From Ureaplasma miroungigenitalium (GTDB taxonomy: Bacteria > Bacillota_I > Bacilli_A > Mycoplasmatales > Mycoplasmoidaceae): 64,000 nucleotides of DNA. Position numbers and translations under genes: made by a program. Below the pieces are notes generated by a model. It saw nothing but the letters and a program-made list of their open reading frames with translations. It did no database searches and was not told the DNA's origin. Each line of letters opens with the position of its first letter. Position 1 is the first letter of the stretch. Below are positions 19,709 to 30,102 of the stretch, piece by piece. The DNA is taken from NCBI RefSeq assembly GCF_025780085.1, contig NZ_JAOXHL010000001.1, forward strand, positions 248,001 through 312,000, in the 5' to 3' direction.

Positions 19709-21304
19709 TTATACTCCTTCTATACATACTTTTAATAAGGCACTAAAGTAGGGATTAACTTTAAATGGTCGTGTTGAGAATTCAGGATTAAAGCTGCAGG
19801 CAATCATGTATTTTTTATCCTTGTATTCTAAAACATCGATATTGTGATCTTCGTCTAAACCAGCGATAATCAAATCATCACAAAGAATTGCTTCTAGTTG
19901 TTCTTTATGAATAATTGTTCGTTGTAAATGACGCATATTGATTTTAGTTTTTTTAAAAAACTCATAGCTACGCGAATCTTTAGATAGATTTGTTAAATAT
20001 GAACCGAATTTCACATTATTAGTTAAGTCAAAATAATCTTTTAAGTAAAGGACTGAATGTTCCTTATCAAATTTTGTTTGAGGAATTTCGTGTTTGATAT
20101 TAGCTAAAAAGTCATACACAAAAATGTTCATACTGTTCCCGATAACTAAAGTGGGAATGTCGTTTAAACGAGCATGTTTTAATGCGCAAACACTACCTGT
20201 AAACCCATCTTCATTACCGACAAACGAAGGAATAATAATGGCATCTAATCCATCTAATTGTGCTGCTACATTAGCTTCTTCAATTGTTTTCGCCTGAATG
20301 AGAATTAACTCTAAATCAACACTATAGCTATATGCAGCAATATTTAAACTTTCAATAACTGATTTATACGCATCAGGTAACTCAATGTATTGACCAATAA
20401 TAGCAATTTTTAGATGATGTAATTTCGCTGCAGTAATTTGGTTAGTAAAAGTATATCAATGGCTCAACGTAGCTGTTTTAACTTGCAATTTGAAATAATC
20501 TAAAATTGATTTGTGAATTTTTTGTTTAAACAACATGTTCGGTAATAAATAAACAGACGGAACATCTTGTGCTACAAAAATATTATCATGTGGAACTAAA
20601 CAAGATCATGCTAATTTTTCAATTGTTTGTTTGTCTACTTCATGTGTTGATCGTAATAATAAAATATCAGGTTGGATACCTAATGATCGCAATGTGTGAA
20701 CGCTGTGTTGAGTTGGCTTAGTTTTTAATTCCTTAACATTGTCAATGTAGATTAATGGCGAACAGTGTACACTCATTACATTTTCACGGCCATACTGGTG
20801 AATAAACTGAGTAATCGCTTCAATAAATGGTAAAGATTCAATATCCCCAATTGTTCCCCCAATTTCTACAATAACAAAGTCAACGTCTAAAGTCTCACTA
20901 ACTTTACGCACATAAGATATAATGTGGTTAGTTACATGAGGTACTGTTTGTACAGTTACATTTTTAAATTTGTTATGACGTTCTTTATATGTAATTTCAG
21001 AGTAAATTTTCCCCGCACTAATTGATGCATATTCGTTTAAATCGATATCGATAAAACGTTCATATGTTCCCAGGTCTAAGTCCGCTTGCTTACCATCTTT
21101 TGTTACAAACACTTCACCGTGTTGGTATGGTGATAGATATGTTGGATCCACATTTAAATAAGGATCTAGTTTTTGCATAGCGACTTTAAAGCCTAATTCA
21201 ACTAAAATTCGGCCAATACTACTCGCACTAACACCTTTCCCTAATGATGAATAAACTCCACCAGTAATAAATATATATTTTGTTTTTTGACTTTTTTGAC
21301 TCAT
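19709..21304 (-). CDS. pyrG: CTP synthase with degenerate glutaminase domain
   Basis: Makes CTP from UTP, ATP and a nitrogen source. The N-terminal synthetase domain is well conserved (GGVYSSLGKGVSASSIGRIL; KLDPYLNVDP; HGEVFVTKDG; EIGGTIGDIES). The C-terminal class I glutaminase domain is present in length (531 aa total, family about 535) but its active site is gone. The family motif GICLGMQ is IGNSMNIF here, so the catalytic Cys aligns with Gly389; the catalytic His in FHPEF is Asn506 (FNPEF); only Glu508 remains; and the PGGFG oxyanion loop reads IPSFVG. This implies ammonia, not glutamine, as donor. The ATG at 21304 overlaps the rsh stop (TAATG), and GGAAG lies upstream. Confidence 0.93.
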
Positions 21305-23457
21305 TAGATTAACTTCCATTCATACATAATATTTTTAATTCTAAACTCATCAATAATCACTTGTAAATGATTACTGTTTTTAACATAAATAATTAATTTT
21401 GTGTTGTGTGTTTTGTTAATTTTATGTTTATTGATAATAATGGTTGATAGGTTGGCACGATGCCTAATTAAAACTTGGGCAATGATGTTTCCAATTGATT
21501 CACTTCAATTTCCTTTTAGTTCAATTTGACATAAAAAATAACGTGGACGCTGTTTTAATTTCTCTTGCGATCAATCAACAACTAAGGTTTTTGCTCGTGT
21601 GTTTTTTACCTTTTTGCAATCAGAACGATGGATTTCCACTTTGTTGCGAATGAGTTTAGCTACACAATCAAAACCAGGCACTTTAGAACAACAAGGAGTC
21701 ACTATTAACTCATTAAAATACAAGTTTTCTAAACCATCAAAATAAGAGTTTGCAATTAATCATTTTCATATTTTGGATTTAATAATATTAATGGCTTTTT
21801 TACTTGTTTGCTTATTATCACTAAAGACATTATATTTAACGTTATCGCTGATTTCAGCAATATTTGTTAGATCAATAAACGTCATGAAATCATGGATATT
21901 AAACTCATTTTGAATTCTTTCGCTAGCTTGTTGCAATGTAATAATTTTATCATCTAAATAAAAACTAGCATCCCGCATAAATTGTTCTTTGTTAGCTAAT
22001 TTATGATCTTCTAAATCTGCTAATTTTGTTTTAATATATTTTTTAACAACTTCGTTATTCGCAGCCCGTAATCAAGATTGATTAACCACTTCACTAGTTT
22101 GTGAATAAACGATTTTAATAGTGTCTCCCGATTCTACATGAGCATCAAAATGGGCTCTTTCACCATTTAAATAAATGGCCATCACTTTAAAGAAATTTTT
22201 CTGGTCATATCGATAAGCTAAATCTAATAAGGTATGGGTATTTGTAATAGTGATCCATTCGTTTGAGTTCATGATTAAAACATCATAAATGGTTGCAGTG
22301 GTGATATTTTTAACTTGTTTGACATCCTTGATTTCATTATGAATAAAGTCACGCATCAGCAATGTCTTATCGATTGTATTAGAAATCATTTCCGGATTGT
22401 TTTCTTTATATTTTCAATGCGCAGCCAAACCATAGTTAGCAAATGTATTCATCTTTTCAGTTCTAATTTGAATTTCAAATAAAGTATTTTCAAATGAGAT
22501 TGTTGTATGAATAGATTGGTATAGATTTCATTTGGGGTTAGATATATAATCCTTGAAAGTATTAATAATATAAGTAAAATTCATGTGGATTAAACCTAAT
22601 GAATGATAGCATTGATGAATATCATCAACAATTAATCGTAAGGCATAAATGTCATGAATATTTTTAATTTCATAACCCTGAGTCATTTTTTTATAAGTAG
22701 AATAAATACCTTTAATTCGCGATTCTAATGTAGCAGTTGCGTTGTTGGCTTCAAGAATTTTAGCTAAACGTGAAGTAGCTTCATCTCATTTAACTTTATT
22801 GAGACTAATGATTTCATCTAGTGTGTTTTTGACTTTGTAGTAATTATCAGGATCTAAAACCGCAAACGACATATCCAATAAGTCAGTTTTAACTTTGTAC
22901 ATCCCTAATCGACCAGCAATATTGGCATAAATTTCTAATGTTTCTTTAGCAACTCGTCGACGTTTTTCTTCCCGCAAATACTCAATGGTTAACATATTGT
23001 GGTATCGGTCCGCTAATTTAATAATCATCGCTCGAATATCTTCGGTCATGCTCATAAAAACTTTAATTGAATAAACTTCTAAAGTTTTATCTTTATTGAT
23101 TGTATTTCTTTGGTTACGTGCATAAATAGAAACTTTAGTGACGAACATCACTAATTTGCACACTTCTTCGCCAAATTCTTTTTTTAATTCTTCTTCTGAA
23201 CAAGTTGTATCTTCAATTACATCATGTAACATTCCTGCTACTAAGGTTTTTTCATCCATTAACCACGAAGCTAAGGTCTTTACTGTTGTAATTGGATGGA
23301 TAATAAATGGCTCGCCCGATTTACGTTGTTGGTCACCATGCATTTTATTAGCAAATTCAAAAGCATTTTGAACTTCCTTAATTGTATGCTCACTATATTC
23401 TTTTTCTTGCATTAGTTGAATTAACTCATGCATTTGTTGTTGTACTACATCTGTCAT
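21304..23457 (-). CDS. (p)ppGpp synthetase/hydrolase (Rsh)
   Basis: Bifunctional stringent-response enzyme of 717 aa. The hydrolase HD domain is intact (FIIHPITTVK with His54; GMLHDVIEDT with His78-Asp79; LADRYHNMLT), and the synthetase domain is present (RIKGIYSTYKKM, RLIVDD, PKWNLYQSIHTTI, FEIQIRTEKMNTFANYGLAAHW). A TGS-like region and a C-terminal cysteine/ACT-like segment (VTPCCSKVPG; IHRSDCKKVKNT) follow. Several UGAs are Trp. AAGGTGAT precedes the ATG. It heads a coupled operon with pyrG, hisS and aspS, which joins an alarmone enzyme to nucleotide supply and tRNA charging. Confidence 0.93.
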
Positions 23458-23583
23458 TTTATCACCTTAATTTATAATTATAAATTATTAGCGTAATTGA
23501 TTAAAAAATACTTCTTAAAATAGCTAAAAAAAGATTAATAAACAAAATAAAAACTCCTATTACTAGGAGTTTAAAAATATTAA

Positions 23584-23659
23584 TGGTGGTTTCGGACAGA
23601 ATCGAACTGTCGACACACGGATCTTCAATCCGTTGCTCTACCGACTGAGCTACGAAACC
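23584..23659 (-). tRNA. tRNA-Phe (GAA)
   Basis: Minus-strand cloverleaf, anticodon loop TTGAAGA on stem ACGGA/TCCGT, acceptor GGTTTCG, encoded CCA. Last member of the nine-tRNA array. Confidence 0.97.
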
Positions 23660-23660
23660 A

Positions 23661-23736
23661 TGGCGGTCCTGACGGGAGTCAAACCCGCGATCTCCTCTGT
23701 GACAGAGAGGCATGTTAATCACTACACCACAGAACC
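23661..23736 (-). tRNA. tRNA-Asp (GTC)
   Basis: Anticodon loop CTGTCAC on stem CCTCT/AGAGG, acceptor GGTTCTG, encoded CCA. One base from tRNA-Phe. Confidence 0.97.
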
Positions 23737-23738
23737 AT

Positions 23739-23815
23739 TGGTTGCGGGAGATGGATTTGAACCACCGACCTCCAGATTATGAGCCTGACGAGCTACCAAA
23801 CTGCTCTATCCCGCG
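23739..23815 (-). tRNA. Initiator tRNA-fMet (CAT)
   Basis: Starts CGCGGGA with an unpaired C1-A72, the hallmark of bacterial initiator tRNA, and has the anticodon loop CTCATAA. Encoded CCA. Confidence 0.95.
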
Positions 23816-23850
23816 ATATGAAAACACATAAAGTGTTAGATTATTGTAAA

Positions 23851-23943
23851 TGGCGGAGAAAGAGGGATTCGAACCCCCGCGCGGCTCACACCGCCTCTCA
23901 GTTTTCAAGACTGATCCCTTCAACCGGACTTGGGTATTTCTCC
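23851..23943 (-). tRNA. tRNA-Ser (TGA)
   Basis: A 93-base tRNA with the long variable arm of serine tRNAs, anticodon loop CTTGAAA, acceptor GGAGAAA, encoded CCA. Confidence 0.96.
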
Positions 23944-23959
23944 ATATATACATCTATAT

Positions 23960-23965
23960 ATTATA
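23960..23965 (-). promoter_or_regulatory. Possible internal promoter in the tRNA array
   Basis: Minus-strand TATAAT in the 55-base spacer upstream of tRNA-Ser, with TGCAAA 17 bases further up as a weak -35. Confidence 0.35.
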
Positions 23966-23998
23966 ACAAATATAAAGATGAATTTGCATTTAATTTAA

Positions 23999-24076
23999 TG
24001 GTGCTTCTAACAGGACTTGAACCTGTAACCAACCGATTATGAGTCGGGGGCTCTAACCAAATTGAGCTATAGAAGC
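23999..24076 (-). tRNA. tRNA-Ile2 (CAT, probably lysidine-modified)
   Basis: One of three CAT-anticodon tRNAs in the array. It is neither the initiator (acceptor GCTTCTA) nor the elongator Met, whose anticodon arm (GGTTCATACCC) belongs to the neighbour. The arm around CTCATAA resembles bacterial tRNA-Ile(CAU). The family reads AUA after TilS modification. The assignment between Ile2 and Met is by sequence resemblance. Confidence 0.8.
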
Positions 24077-24078
24077 AA

Positions 24079-24155
24079 TGGTGGCTGAACTGAGATTCGA
24101 ACTCAGAACCTCCCGGGTATGAACCGAGCGCTCTAACCAATTGAGCTATCCAGCC
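24079..24155 (-). tRNA. Elongator tRNA-Met (CAT)
   Basis: Acceptor GGCTGGA, anticodon arm CGGTTCATACCCG typical of elongator Met, encoded CCA. Confidence 0.9.
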
Positions 24156-24159
24156 AAAA

Positions 24160-24236
24160 TGGTCGGGAAAACAGGATTCGAACCTGCGACCCCCTGGTCC
24201 CAAACCAGGTGCACTACCAAGCTGTGCTATTTCCCG
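24160..24236 (-). tRNA. tRNA-Pro (TGG)
   Basis: Anticodon loop TTTGGGA on stem CCTGG/CCAGG, acceptor CGGGAAA, encoded CCA. Confidence 0.97.
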
Positions 24237-24240
24237 ATAA

Positions 24241-24263
24241 ACAAGTTTATTATTAATAAACTA
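24241..24263. repeat. Hairpin between tRNA-Arg and tRNA-Pro
   Basis: Arms AGTTTATT and AATAAACT around ATT in the 39-base spacer. It is probably an RNA-processing or pausing stem, as there is no T-run to make it a strong terminator. Confidence 0.4.
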
Positions 24264-24275
24264 GTAATAATTTAA

Positions 24276-24352
24276 TGGCGCACCCTAAAGGAGTCGAACC
24301 CATAACCTTCTGGTCCGTAGCCAGACGCTCTGTCCAATTGAGCTAAGGATGC
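24276..24352 (-). tRNA. tRNA-Arg (ACG)
   Basis: Anticodon loop CTACGGA on stem TCTGG/CCAGA, acceptor GCATCCT, encoded CCA. The A34 is expected to be inosine-modified. Confidence 0.96.
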
Positions 24353-24355
24353 ATA

Positions 24356-24430
24356 TGGAGGTGCCAGTCAGATTCGAACTGACGAATAAGGAGGTTGCAG
24401 CTCCTGACCTTACCACTTGGCTATGGCACC
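24356..24430 (-). tRNA. tRNA-Cys (GCA)
   Basis: Anticodon loop CTGCAAC, acceptor GGTGCCA, encoded CCA. It is the promoter-proximal member of the array. Confidence 0.97.
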
Positions 24431-24485
24431 ATTAATAATAATGCGCATACACCATTAACATATATGCTTTAAAACATACTAATAT

Positions 24486-24514
24486 AGTATAACAAAACAA
24501 TAAAATAATTGCAA
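24486..24514 (-). promoter_or_regulatory. Promoter of the nine-tRNA array
   Basis: Minus strand -35 TTGCAA (24509-24514), 17-base spacer, -10 TATACT (24486-24491), about 55 bases before tRNA-Cys. Confidence 0.8.
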
Positions 24515-24551
24515 GGATTATTTGATATATTTTTGCGAACGCATTAAAAAA

Positions 24552-25355
24552 TTATTTTTTAGGTGGTTTTTGATAACGCACGATGGATTCAATATGAATT
24601 GGTTTCATCGTTTTTTCATCAATTTCAACAACAATCCCACAAAAAACATAAGGGTTGTTACTTGGTGTTAAAATGAAACGTTTGTTTGGATTACGAAAAC
24701 GCTCGATGATTTCAGCAGGTTCAGCCCCAATTATACTATTACTTGGACCACACATTCCTAAATCGGTTTGAAAAGCAGTGTCCTCATAAATTCGCGCATC
24801 GTTTGTGGGTACGTGAGTATGTGTTCCATAAAGTATAGTAACTTTATTTTTAAAATCCAAAAATAAAGCATTTTTTTCACTAGTTGTTTCTGCGTGAAAA
24901 TCAACAATATGGATATCACAATTATTTTTAGCAACAATTTCATCCAAACATAAAAAGGGATTAGATTGTAAACCTTTCATATCAATAGAAAGACCTAATA
25001 AATTGGTTACACGCACACGTAAGTTCTTAACTTGGAAAACTCTTGAACCATAACCAAATTCAGCGTATGGATGTGACAATTCAATGTTGGCTGGACGGAT
25101 TAAATTATTTTTGGTTTTTAACATTTCAAAAATTTCATCTTGGTCTCAAGTATGATTACCCATTGTGAAAACGTCCACACCATATGACTGTAACTCTTCA
25201 AAATGGCGAAGATTTAAACCTTTTCCGTGAGTTGTATTTTCCGCATTTGCGATGACGAAGTCAACTCCGTACTCTTTTTTCATTATGGGGATTTCTTTTT
25301 GTAAAGATATTCGACCTTGCTTTGAAAAAACATCCCCTAACATTAGAATTTTCAT
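24552..25355 (-). CDS. YmdB-family metallophosphoesterase
   Basis: A 267-residue binuclear-metal phosphodiesterase of the YmdB/TIGR00282 family. Bacillus YmdB hydrolyses 2',3'-cyclic nucleotides and affects RNA turnover and development. Ligand motifs are visible: MLGDVFSKQGR (Asp8), NAENTTHGKG, TMGNHTWD, VDFHAETTSEK and GTHTHVPTND. UGA at 25146-25148 is Trp. The start is 4 bases after the pcrA stop, so it is a coupled downstream cistron of RDD-pcrA. Confidence 0.92.
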
Positions 25356-25359
25356 AACG

Positions 25360-27600
25360 TTATTTTTCTTTTCTACTTAAACTTTTGATATTATAGCAAA
25401 TACTCAAGACTTTTTTTGATTTATGAAAGTAAATATCTAAAAGATCATCGTTTTTTCCAACAACAACCCCTGATCCAAAAATCTTGTGTTCAACCTCGTC
25501 GTTAATGGCGTAATTGTTGTTGCCATCATGATAGTTTTGATCAACTATTTTTTGAGTTTGTGTAAAACGTGACAGTTGTTCTAATTCATCCATTTCGCCC
25601 CAACGCGCTTGCATTAAATTAGCCATTAAGTTTTCTTTTTTGGGTTTTTGCATGCTCAGATGCGGTGAAAGGTTTTCTAAATTATTGACACCTATCTCCT
25701 CAATAAATTGTGAGATTTGACCAGCGTATTCGTTTCTGAAAGAATTATTCAGTGAAGCTGTAATATATAATTCCTTCTTAGCACGCGTTAAAGCCACATA
25801 GCAAACTCTACGTTCTTCTTCAATACCATTCGCTTCAGCAATCGAATAAGAACTAGGGAAATCACCTTGGTTCATACGCATTAAAAAAACGTATTCAAAC
25901 TCCAACCCTTTTGAAGTATGAACAGTCATTAAATTAATTGCATTATTTTTCAATTTTTTTGAATCATCATTTGTATATAAGGCAATGTCGTTTAAATAAT
26001 CGTTCAGAGAGGCTCCAGGGATATTTTGTAAATAACGTTCTAAACCATTTCTTAGTTCCATAACGTTTTCTCACTTGTTATCTGCAGTATCTGGTTTAAG
26101 GTCTAAAAATTCTCTATAAGCAATTTTATCGATTAAATAATAGAAAGTGCTAACTAAGTCATGGTTTTCATTATAGTTTTGCATATCCAAGATTAGGTCA
26201 TAAAAATTAATAAAACGATTCATTTGTTGGTCGTTCAAAGAATTGTTTTCACGAATATGACTTAAAGCTTCTGCTAATGTATATTTATGTTCTTTTGCAA
26301 AACGTTTTAAATTATCAAAAGCTTCGCCCCCAATTTTTCGACGAGGTTTATTAATAATACGAATTAATGCCAATTCGTCTCAGTTATTAATAACCTGGAA
26401 GTAGGCAAGAATGTCGCGAATTTCTTCCCGTTCAAAGAAGGTTCGAGAACCAAAAAGATTATAGATTATACCATTCTCAATCAAGGCCTGTTCAATTGCT
26501 CGTGACATTTGATTTGATCGAAACAGCACACAAATATTCTCTGGTTTAACACAGTGTTCATCAATTAAGAGACTAATTTTATCTACAATAAACTCAACTT
26601 CTTCATCAATGTTGTAACATGTTTTGAAAACCGGCTTTTTGTGCTGTCCAAAATAGGATTCTAACTCTTTTTTTAAACTCCGCGGATTAACGTTAATTAA
26701 TTGATTAGCCGCATTTAAAATCTGTTGAGTTGATCGATAATTGATTTTTAATACAATGATTTCTGATGTAGGAAAGTCGTGTTGAAATTGTTCTAGAACT
26801 TTAGCCTTAGCCCCTCGAAAAGAATAAATCGTTTGATCGGGGTCACCAACGGCAAAAATATTTTGATGTTTTCGCGCTAATAAATAGGCTAATTGGTATT
26901 GAATTTCATTAGTATCCTGAAACTCATCCACCAGGACTGCGTCAAACCGGTTTTGTCATTTCTTCAAGACATCTTCAAAACGAGTAAAAATTTGGTAAGT
27001 TAAAATTAATAAATCATCGTAGTCAACATAACTAAAAGTGGCACACTTTTCAACAAATAAATTAAAAATTAATGTTAAATCTTTTTTAACTTGTCCTATT
27101 GAAGCGGCGTTATCTTTTCACTGAAACTTCTGGTTGATATATTCACCGTTACTTGATTTCATACTAGAAATGAAACTTAAAACTTTTTTATAAGGGTATT
27201 CTTTGTAATCAATTTTATGTTCTTCATAAATCAAGTGTAATAAATCAATAGCCGCTGCTGTGTCTAAAATACGAAAATTATTGTCGTAATCTAAAAGATG
27301 AACATCTTCTCGTAATACACGCACACAAAAACTATGAAATGTCCCTAGTTGAGCAATATTGACGTTAATCAGTTTCTGAACCCGTTCACGCATTTCCCGT
27401 GCAGCCTTATTTGTGAATGTAAATCCAAGAATACGGTCTGGTGAAATACCAAAATAATTTATCATGAAAGCCATACGAAGTGTTAGCACTTGGGTTTTTC
27501 CTGTACCAGCACCCGCGATTACTAATAAAGGTTTTTTATCAGCAACGACAGCTTGATGTTGTTCTTGATTTAAATTATTAATCGATTCTTGGATATGCAT
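25360..27600 (-). CDS. pcrA: UvrD/PcrA-type DNA helicase
   Basis: Superfamily 1A 3'-5' helicase of 746 aa for nucleotide-excision and recombination-linked repair. Motifs in order: Walker A GAGTGKTQ (about 30-37), Ia TFTNKAAREMRER, Walker B DEFQDTNE (from 225), III GDPDQTIYSFRGA (about 252), IV INYRSTQQ, V MTVHTSKGLEFE (about 558-570), VI VALTRAKKELY (about 602). Four UGA codons are Trp. TAGGAG precedes the ATG. It abuts the RDD gene upstream and the YmdB-like gene downstream. Confidence 0.96.
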
Positions 27601-27601
27601 A

Positions 27602-28399
27602 TTAAGATCTCCTACGTGTACCGATCTTATCTATTTCTGATAAGACGTTATTATAATGATCAATTACTGGTTTTGTAAATGGACGTTTCGGTTTACTAAT
27701 TTCTGTTTCTTCTTGTTTAATATCTAAAACAGCAACGTTGCCAACATGGTCTTGAAAAGGACGTTCAACCTTTTTTAAAAGCATTGTTATCAATGCAATA
27801 ATACTTAATAAACCGACGATTGAAAATAAGCTTTTACTTAAATAAGCCATAATTTCTGTATTAGTGTCAGCTTCATTCGGGATTTGCAATGACATTGCTC
27901 CCCGAATAAATAATAAATATTGGAATCTTTGATATTGGTCATGAATGTTATAAGCAAAACAAAATGCTGCTACTAAAATTGCAATAATCATGAACAAGAA
28001 TCAAACAATTAATGATTGTCTTAATAACGCAAGAAACAAAACGCCCCGGTGGTTTTGTCGATGCAGCGAAATGGTGTGCAACTTAAAAATCTTGCGGAAT
28101 AAAGTTGCTGAATTATTAAACGTTGGTATCACAAGAAAATAAACAAAATAGATTACAAAGGCAATCAAAGCCATCACAAAAACTCTTCACGGCTCTAGAG
28201 CGGGTTTGCTCATCACATTATCTAATGTTGTATTGCTTTGTGAAACAAATAAATCCTTAATTTTAAATTCAGCATTAATAAAAACTAAAAATGAACAAGC
28301 GATGGAAAGTACAAACACCAATAAAAAGTCAAGTGTCGCAGCTTTAAAACGTTGTTTTTTCTTTGCTAATGGGTATTCTTTATCGTAATTAATTTTCAT
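27602..28399 (-). CDS. RDD-family membrane protein
   Basis: A 265-residue protein with about four hydrophobic helices. The N-terminal segment KKKQRFKAATLDFLLVFVLS carries the Arg...Asp of the RDD domain, a family of small membrane proteins sometimes linked to ion exchange. The C-terminal 60 residues are soluble and charged, ending KIGTRRRS. UGA codons are Trp. AAAGGAAA precedes the ATG. It is the first gene of a transcript with pcrA and ymdB; its stop lies immediately before the pcrA start. Confidence 0.75.
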
Positions 28400-28462
28400 A
28401 AATTTCCTTTAAGCACATTAATTATATTATATAGTGCGCAATCAAAATAAACACAGCAAATG

Positions 28463-28489
28463 TAATAAAAAATAGACCAGAGGTCTATT
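28463..28489 (-). terminator. Terminator after tRNA-Arg (TCG)
   Basis: Perfect 8-bp stem AATAGACC (28471-28478)/GGTCTATT (28482-28489) with a 3-base loop and a T-run on the minus strand. Confidence 0.85.
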
Positions 28490-28498
28490 AAATTTTAA

Positions 28499-28574
28499 TG
28501 GCGCACCCAAAGGGACTCGAACCCCTAACATTATGTTCCGAAGACATACGCTCTATCCATTGAACTATGGGTGC
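28499..28574 (-). tRNA. tRNA-Arg (TCG)
   Basis: Anticodon loop CTTCGGA on stem TATGT/ACATA, acceptor GCACCCA, encoded CCA. With ACG and TCT in the same window, three arginine isoacceptors are present. Confidence 0.96.
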
Positions 28575-28590
28575 ATACTTATTAATTATA

Positions 28591-28615
28591 ATAAAAAAAT
28601 CTGCTTTTGCAGATT
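28591..28615 (-). terminator. Terminator after tRNA-Arg (TCT)
   Basis: AATCTGC (28598-28604)/GCAGATT (28609-28615), loop of four T, followed on the minus strand by a T-run and then a TATAAT that may serve the next tRNA. Confidence 0.8.
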
Positions 28616-28625
28616 AGTTTTTTAA

Positions 28626-28702
28626 TGGCGCACCTGAAGGGATTCGAACCCCTGACCGTACGCTTAGAAGGCGTATGCTCTATCCTACTGAGCTACAGGT
28701 GC
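28626..28702 (-). tRNA. tRNA-Arg (TCT)
   Basis: Anticodon loop CTTCTAA on stem TACGC/GCGTA, acceptor GCACCTG, encoded CCA. Confidence 0.96.
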
Positions 28703-28719
28703 TTTAAAATACTCTATAT

Positions 28720-28750
28720 ATTATAAATTAATGTGCTCAAAAAAGGGCAA
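28720..28750 (-). promoter_or_regulatory. Possible promoter for tRNA-Arg (TCT)
   Basis: Minus strand -10 TATAAT at 28720-28725 with TTGCCC (28745-28750) at a long 19-base spacing. Confidence 0.4.
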
Positions 28751-28790
28751 AGAAAATTCTTTTAGTAAAAATCTTAAATCATTCGATTAG

Positions 28791-28796
28791 TATAAT
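28791..28796 (+). promoter_or_regulatory. -10 box for the 374-aa/262-aa/acpP transcript
   Basis: TATAAT at 28791-28796 directly before GAGGTG. The -35 is weak. Confidence 0.4.
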
Positions 28797-28799
28797 GAG

Positions 28800-28968
28800 G
28801 TGATTTTTATTAAGAAATTTAACATTCTTCAAGAATTTTTAAAAAAGAGTTTGTTTAATATGCTGTGCTATTGAACAATTTTTAACCATTGATGTCAATC
28901 GTGGAGAGATAAATATATTTGACAAAAACAAATACTTGTCAATTTATTTTGAAGTTGATGAAAGGTAG
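28800..28968 (+). pseudogene. Short decayed ORF with a frameshift
   Basis: Behind TATAAT and GAGGTG, a frame starting at GTG 28800 gives VIFIKKFNILQEFLKKSLFN, then becomes Trp-rich and implausible. At about 28862 a second frame becomes protein-like (AIEQFLTIDVNRGEINIFDK and so on) and ends at TAG 28966-28968, but that frame has no ATG, GTG or TTG start. One frameshift near 28855-28870 would join them into a protein of about 55 aa. It could be a decayed gene or a translated leader of the next gene. It also contains a 7-bp dyad TTGACAA/TTGTCAA (28919-28942). Confidence 0.35.
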
Positions 28969-28977
28969 GTATTAAGG

Positions 28978-30102
28978 ATGGTTGAAAACATTAATCAATA
29001 TTATGTAAAACATTATCAGTATCATAATTCCAAATCAAAGCACTCTAATAACGCCGATCAACAAAAGCCATATTATATTCGTAGTTTTAATAAACCTATC
29101 GAATTACGTGATTATTTTGAGGGACGACCTTTTGGTATTTATATTAATCAATACGAAGTTGAAAACCAATTAATTAAGGACGTGCTCACGATGCAATTCA
29201 AAATAAACATCGTTGGTAATTTTAAACTACCACCGAATTATTTCTATTTGGATATTGATTCATCGATTGGTTCTTTTCGCAACATTACTTTGCAGGAGGA
29301 AAAGATAGAGCAATTACATTTCACACACGCCACCTTACAACAACATGTTTATGTGTCTAGTGTACGAATTAATATCAATGAATCGGGCTTATCAACCAAG
29401 GAAATTCTCAAACAGTTAATTGAATTTAAATTAAATTTAAAGGTAACTGATGACAATGAATTACATGACCAAATAAATTATGAAGTCAAACGAGATTATC
29501 TACGACGTTCTTTATCTTGACAGCGTTTGTATAATCATACATACTATTATGCCAATGCTTTTAATTTAAATACTCGTTTAGATTTAGACACATACCACGC
29601 CCCTTGTATTCTTGCCTTGCAAACATACGCCAATTATGTCTATAGCAAATCACGTCGTGCTACAGATATAAAACCTTTGAAAGTAGATGATGGTGTCTAT
29701 CTACAAAACGGCGATGTTTATAGTATTAAATATAGTCTTGAATACCAATCGCTAGGAAACGAGTCTAAACGTCTCGAATGAGAGGAAAAAATAGAAAATA
29801 TTGATAAATATTATGATTCGCAACATTCTACATTTAATATTCAACCGCAATCTTTATTTAAATATGATTTTTTGGATGACGAGTTGGTTATTGATCATCA
29901 AACTGGTTTTAAAGGTATTTGATTGCCCAAAGCACAAAAGGTTGATTTGAAAATGAAAATTAAAACAAATTATCGAAGCCCTAGTGTTTATTATGCGCGA
30001 ACAACATTAGAGTTTAAAAGCGACTTCACAAGTCAACAACACCCCTTAATTAAAATTAGTAGTTTGGAAATTAACAATTATGAAGGTTTCCGACAAATTT
30101 AA
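28978..30102 (+). CDS. Hypothetical protein (374 aa)
   Basis: Not recognised. A soluble, Tyr/Asn-rich protein with a predicted mix of strands and no signal peptide; it begins MVENINQYYVKHYQYHNSK and has short repeated strand-like units (such as FKLPPNYFYLDIDSSIGSF). Three UGA codons are Trp. The ATG follows an in-frame TAG by four codons and has AAAGG about a dozen bases upstream. Its 3' end overlaps the start of the 262-aa membrane protein by 23 bases, and acpP follows, so the three form one operon. Confidence 0.75.

Noticed and set aside
23501-24203. Open frames in both strands over the tRNA array
   Set aside because: They cross tRNA genes, have no ribosome sites and exist only because of GC-rich tRNA sequence.
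23584-24430. CRISPR array
   Set aside because: The regular GC-rich units are tRNA genes with different cloverleaves, not identical repeats with spacers.
25360-27600. pcrA broken into four pieces
   Set aside because: All breaks are in-frame UGA. The seven helicase motifs are complete in one frame.
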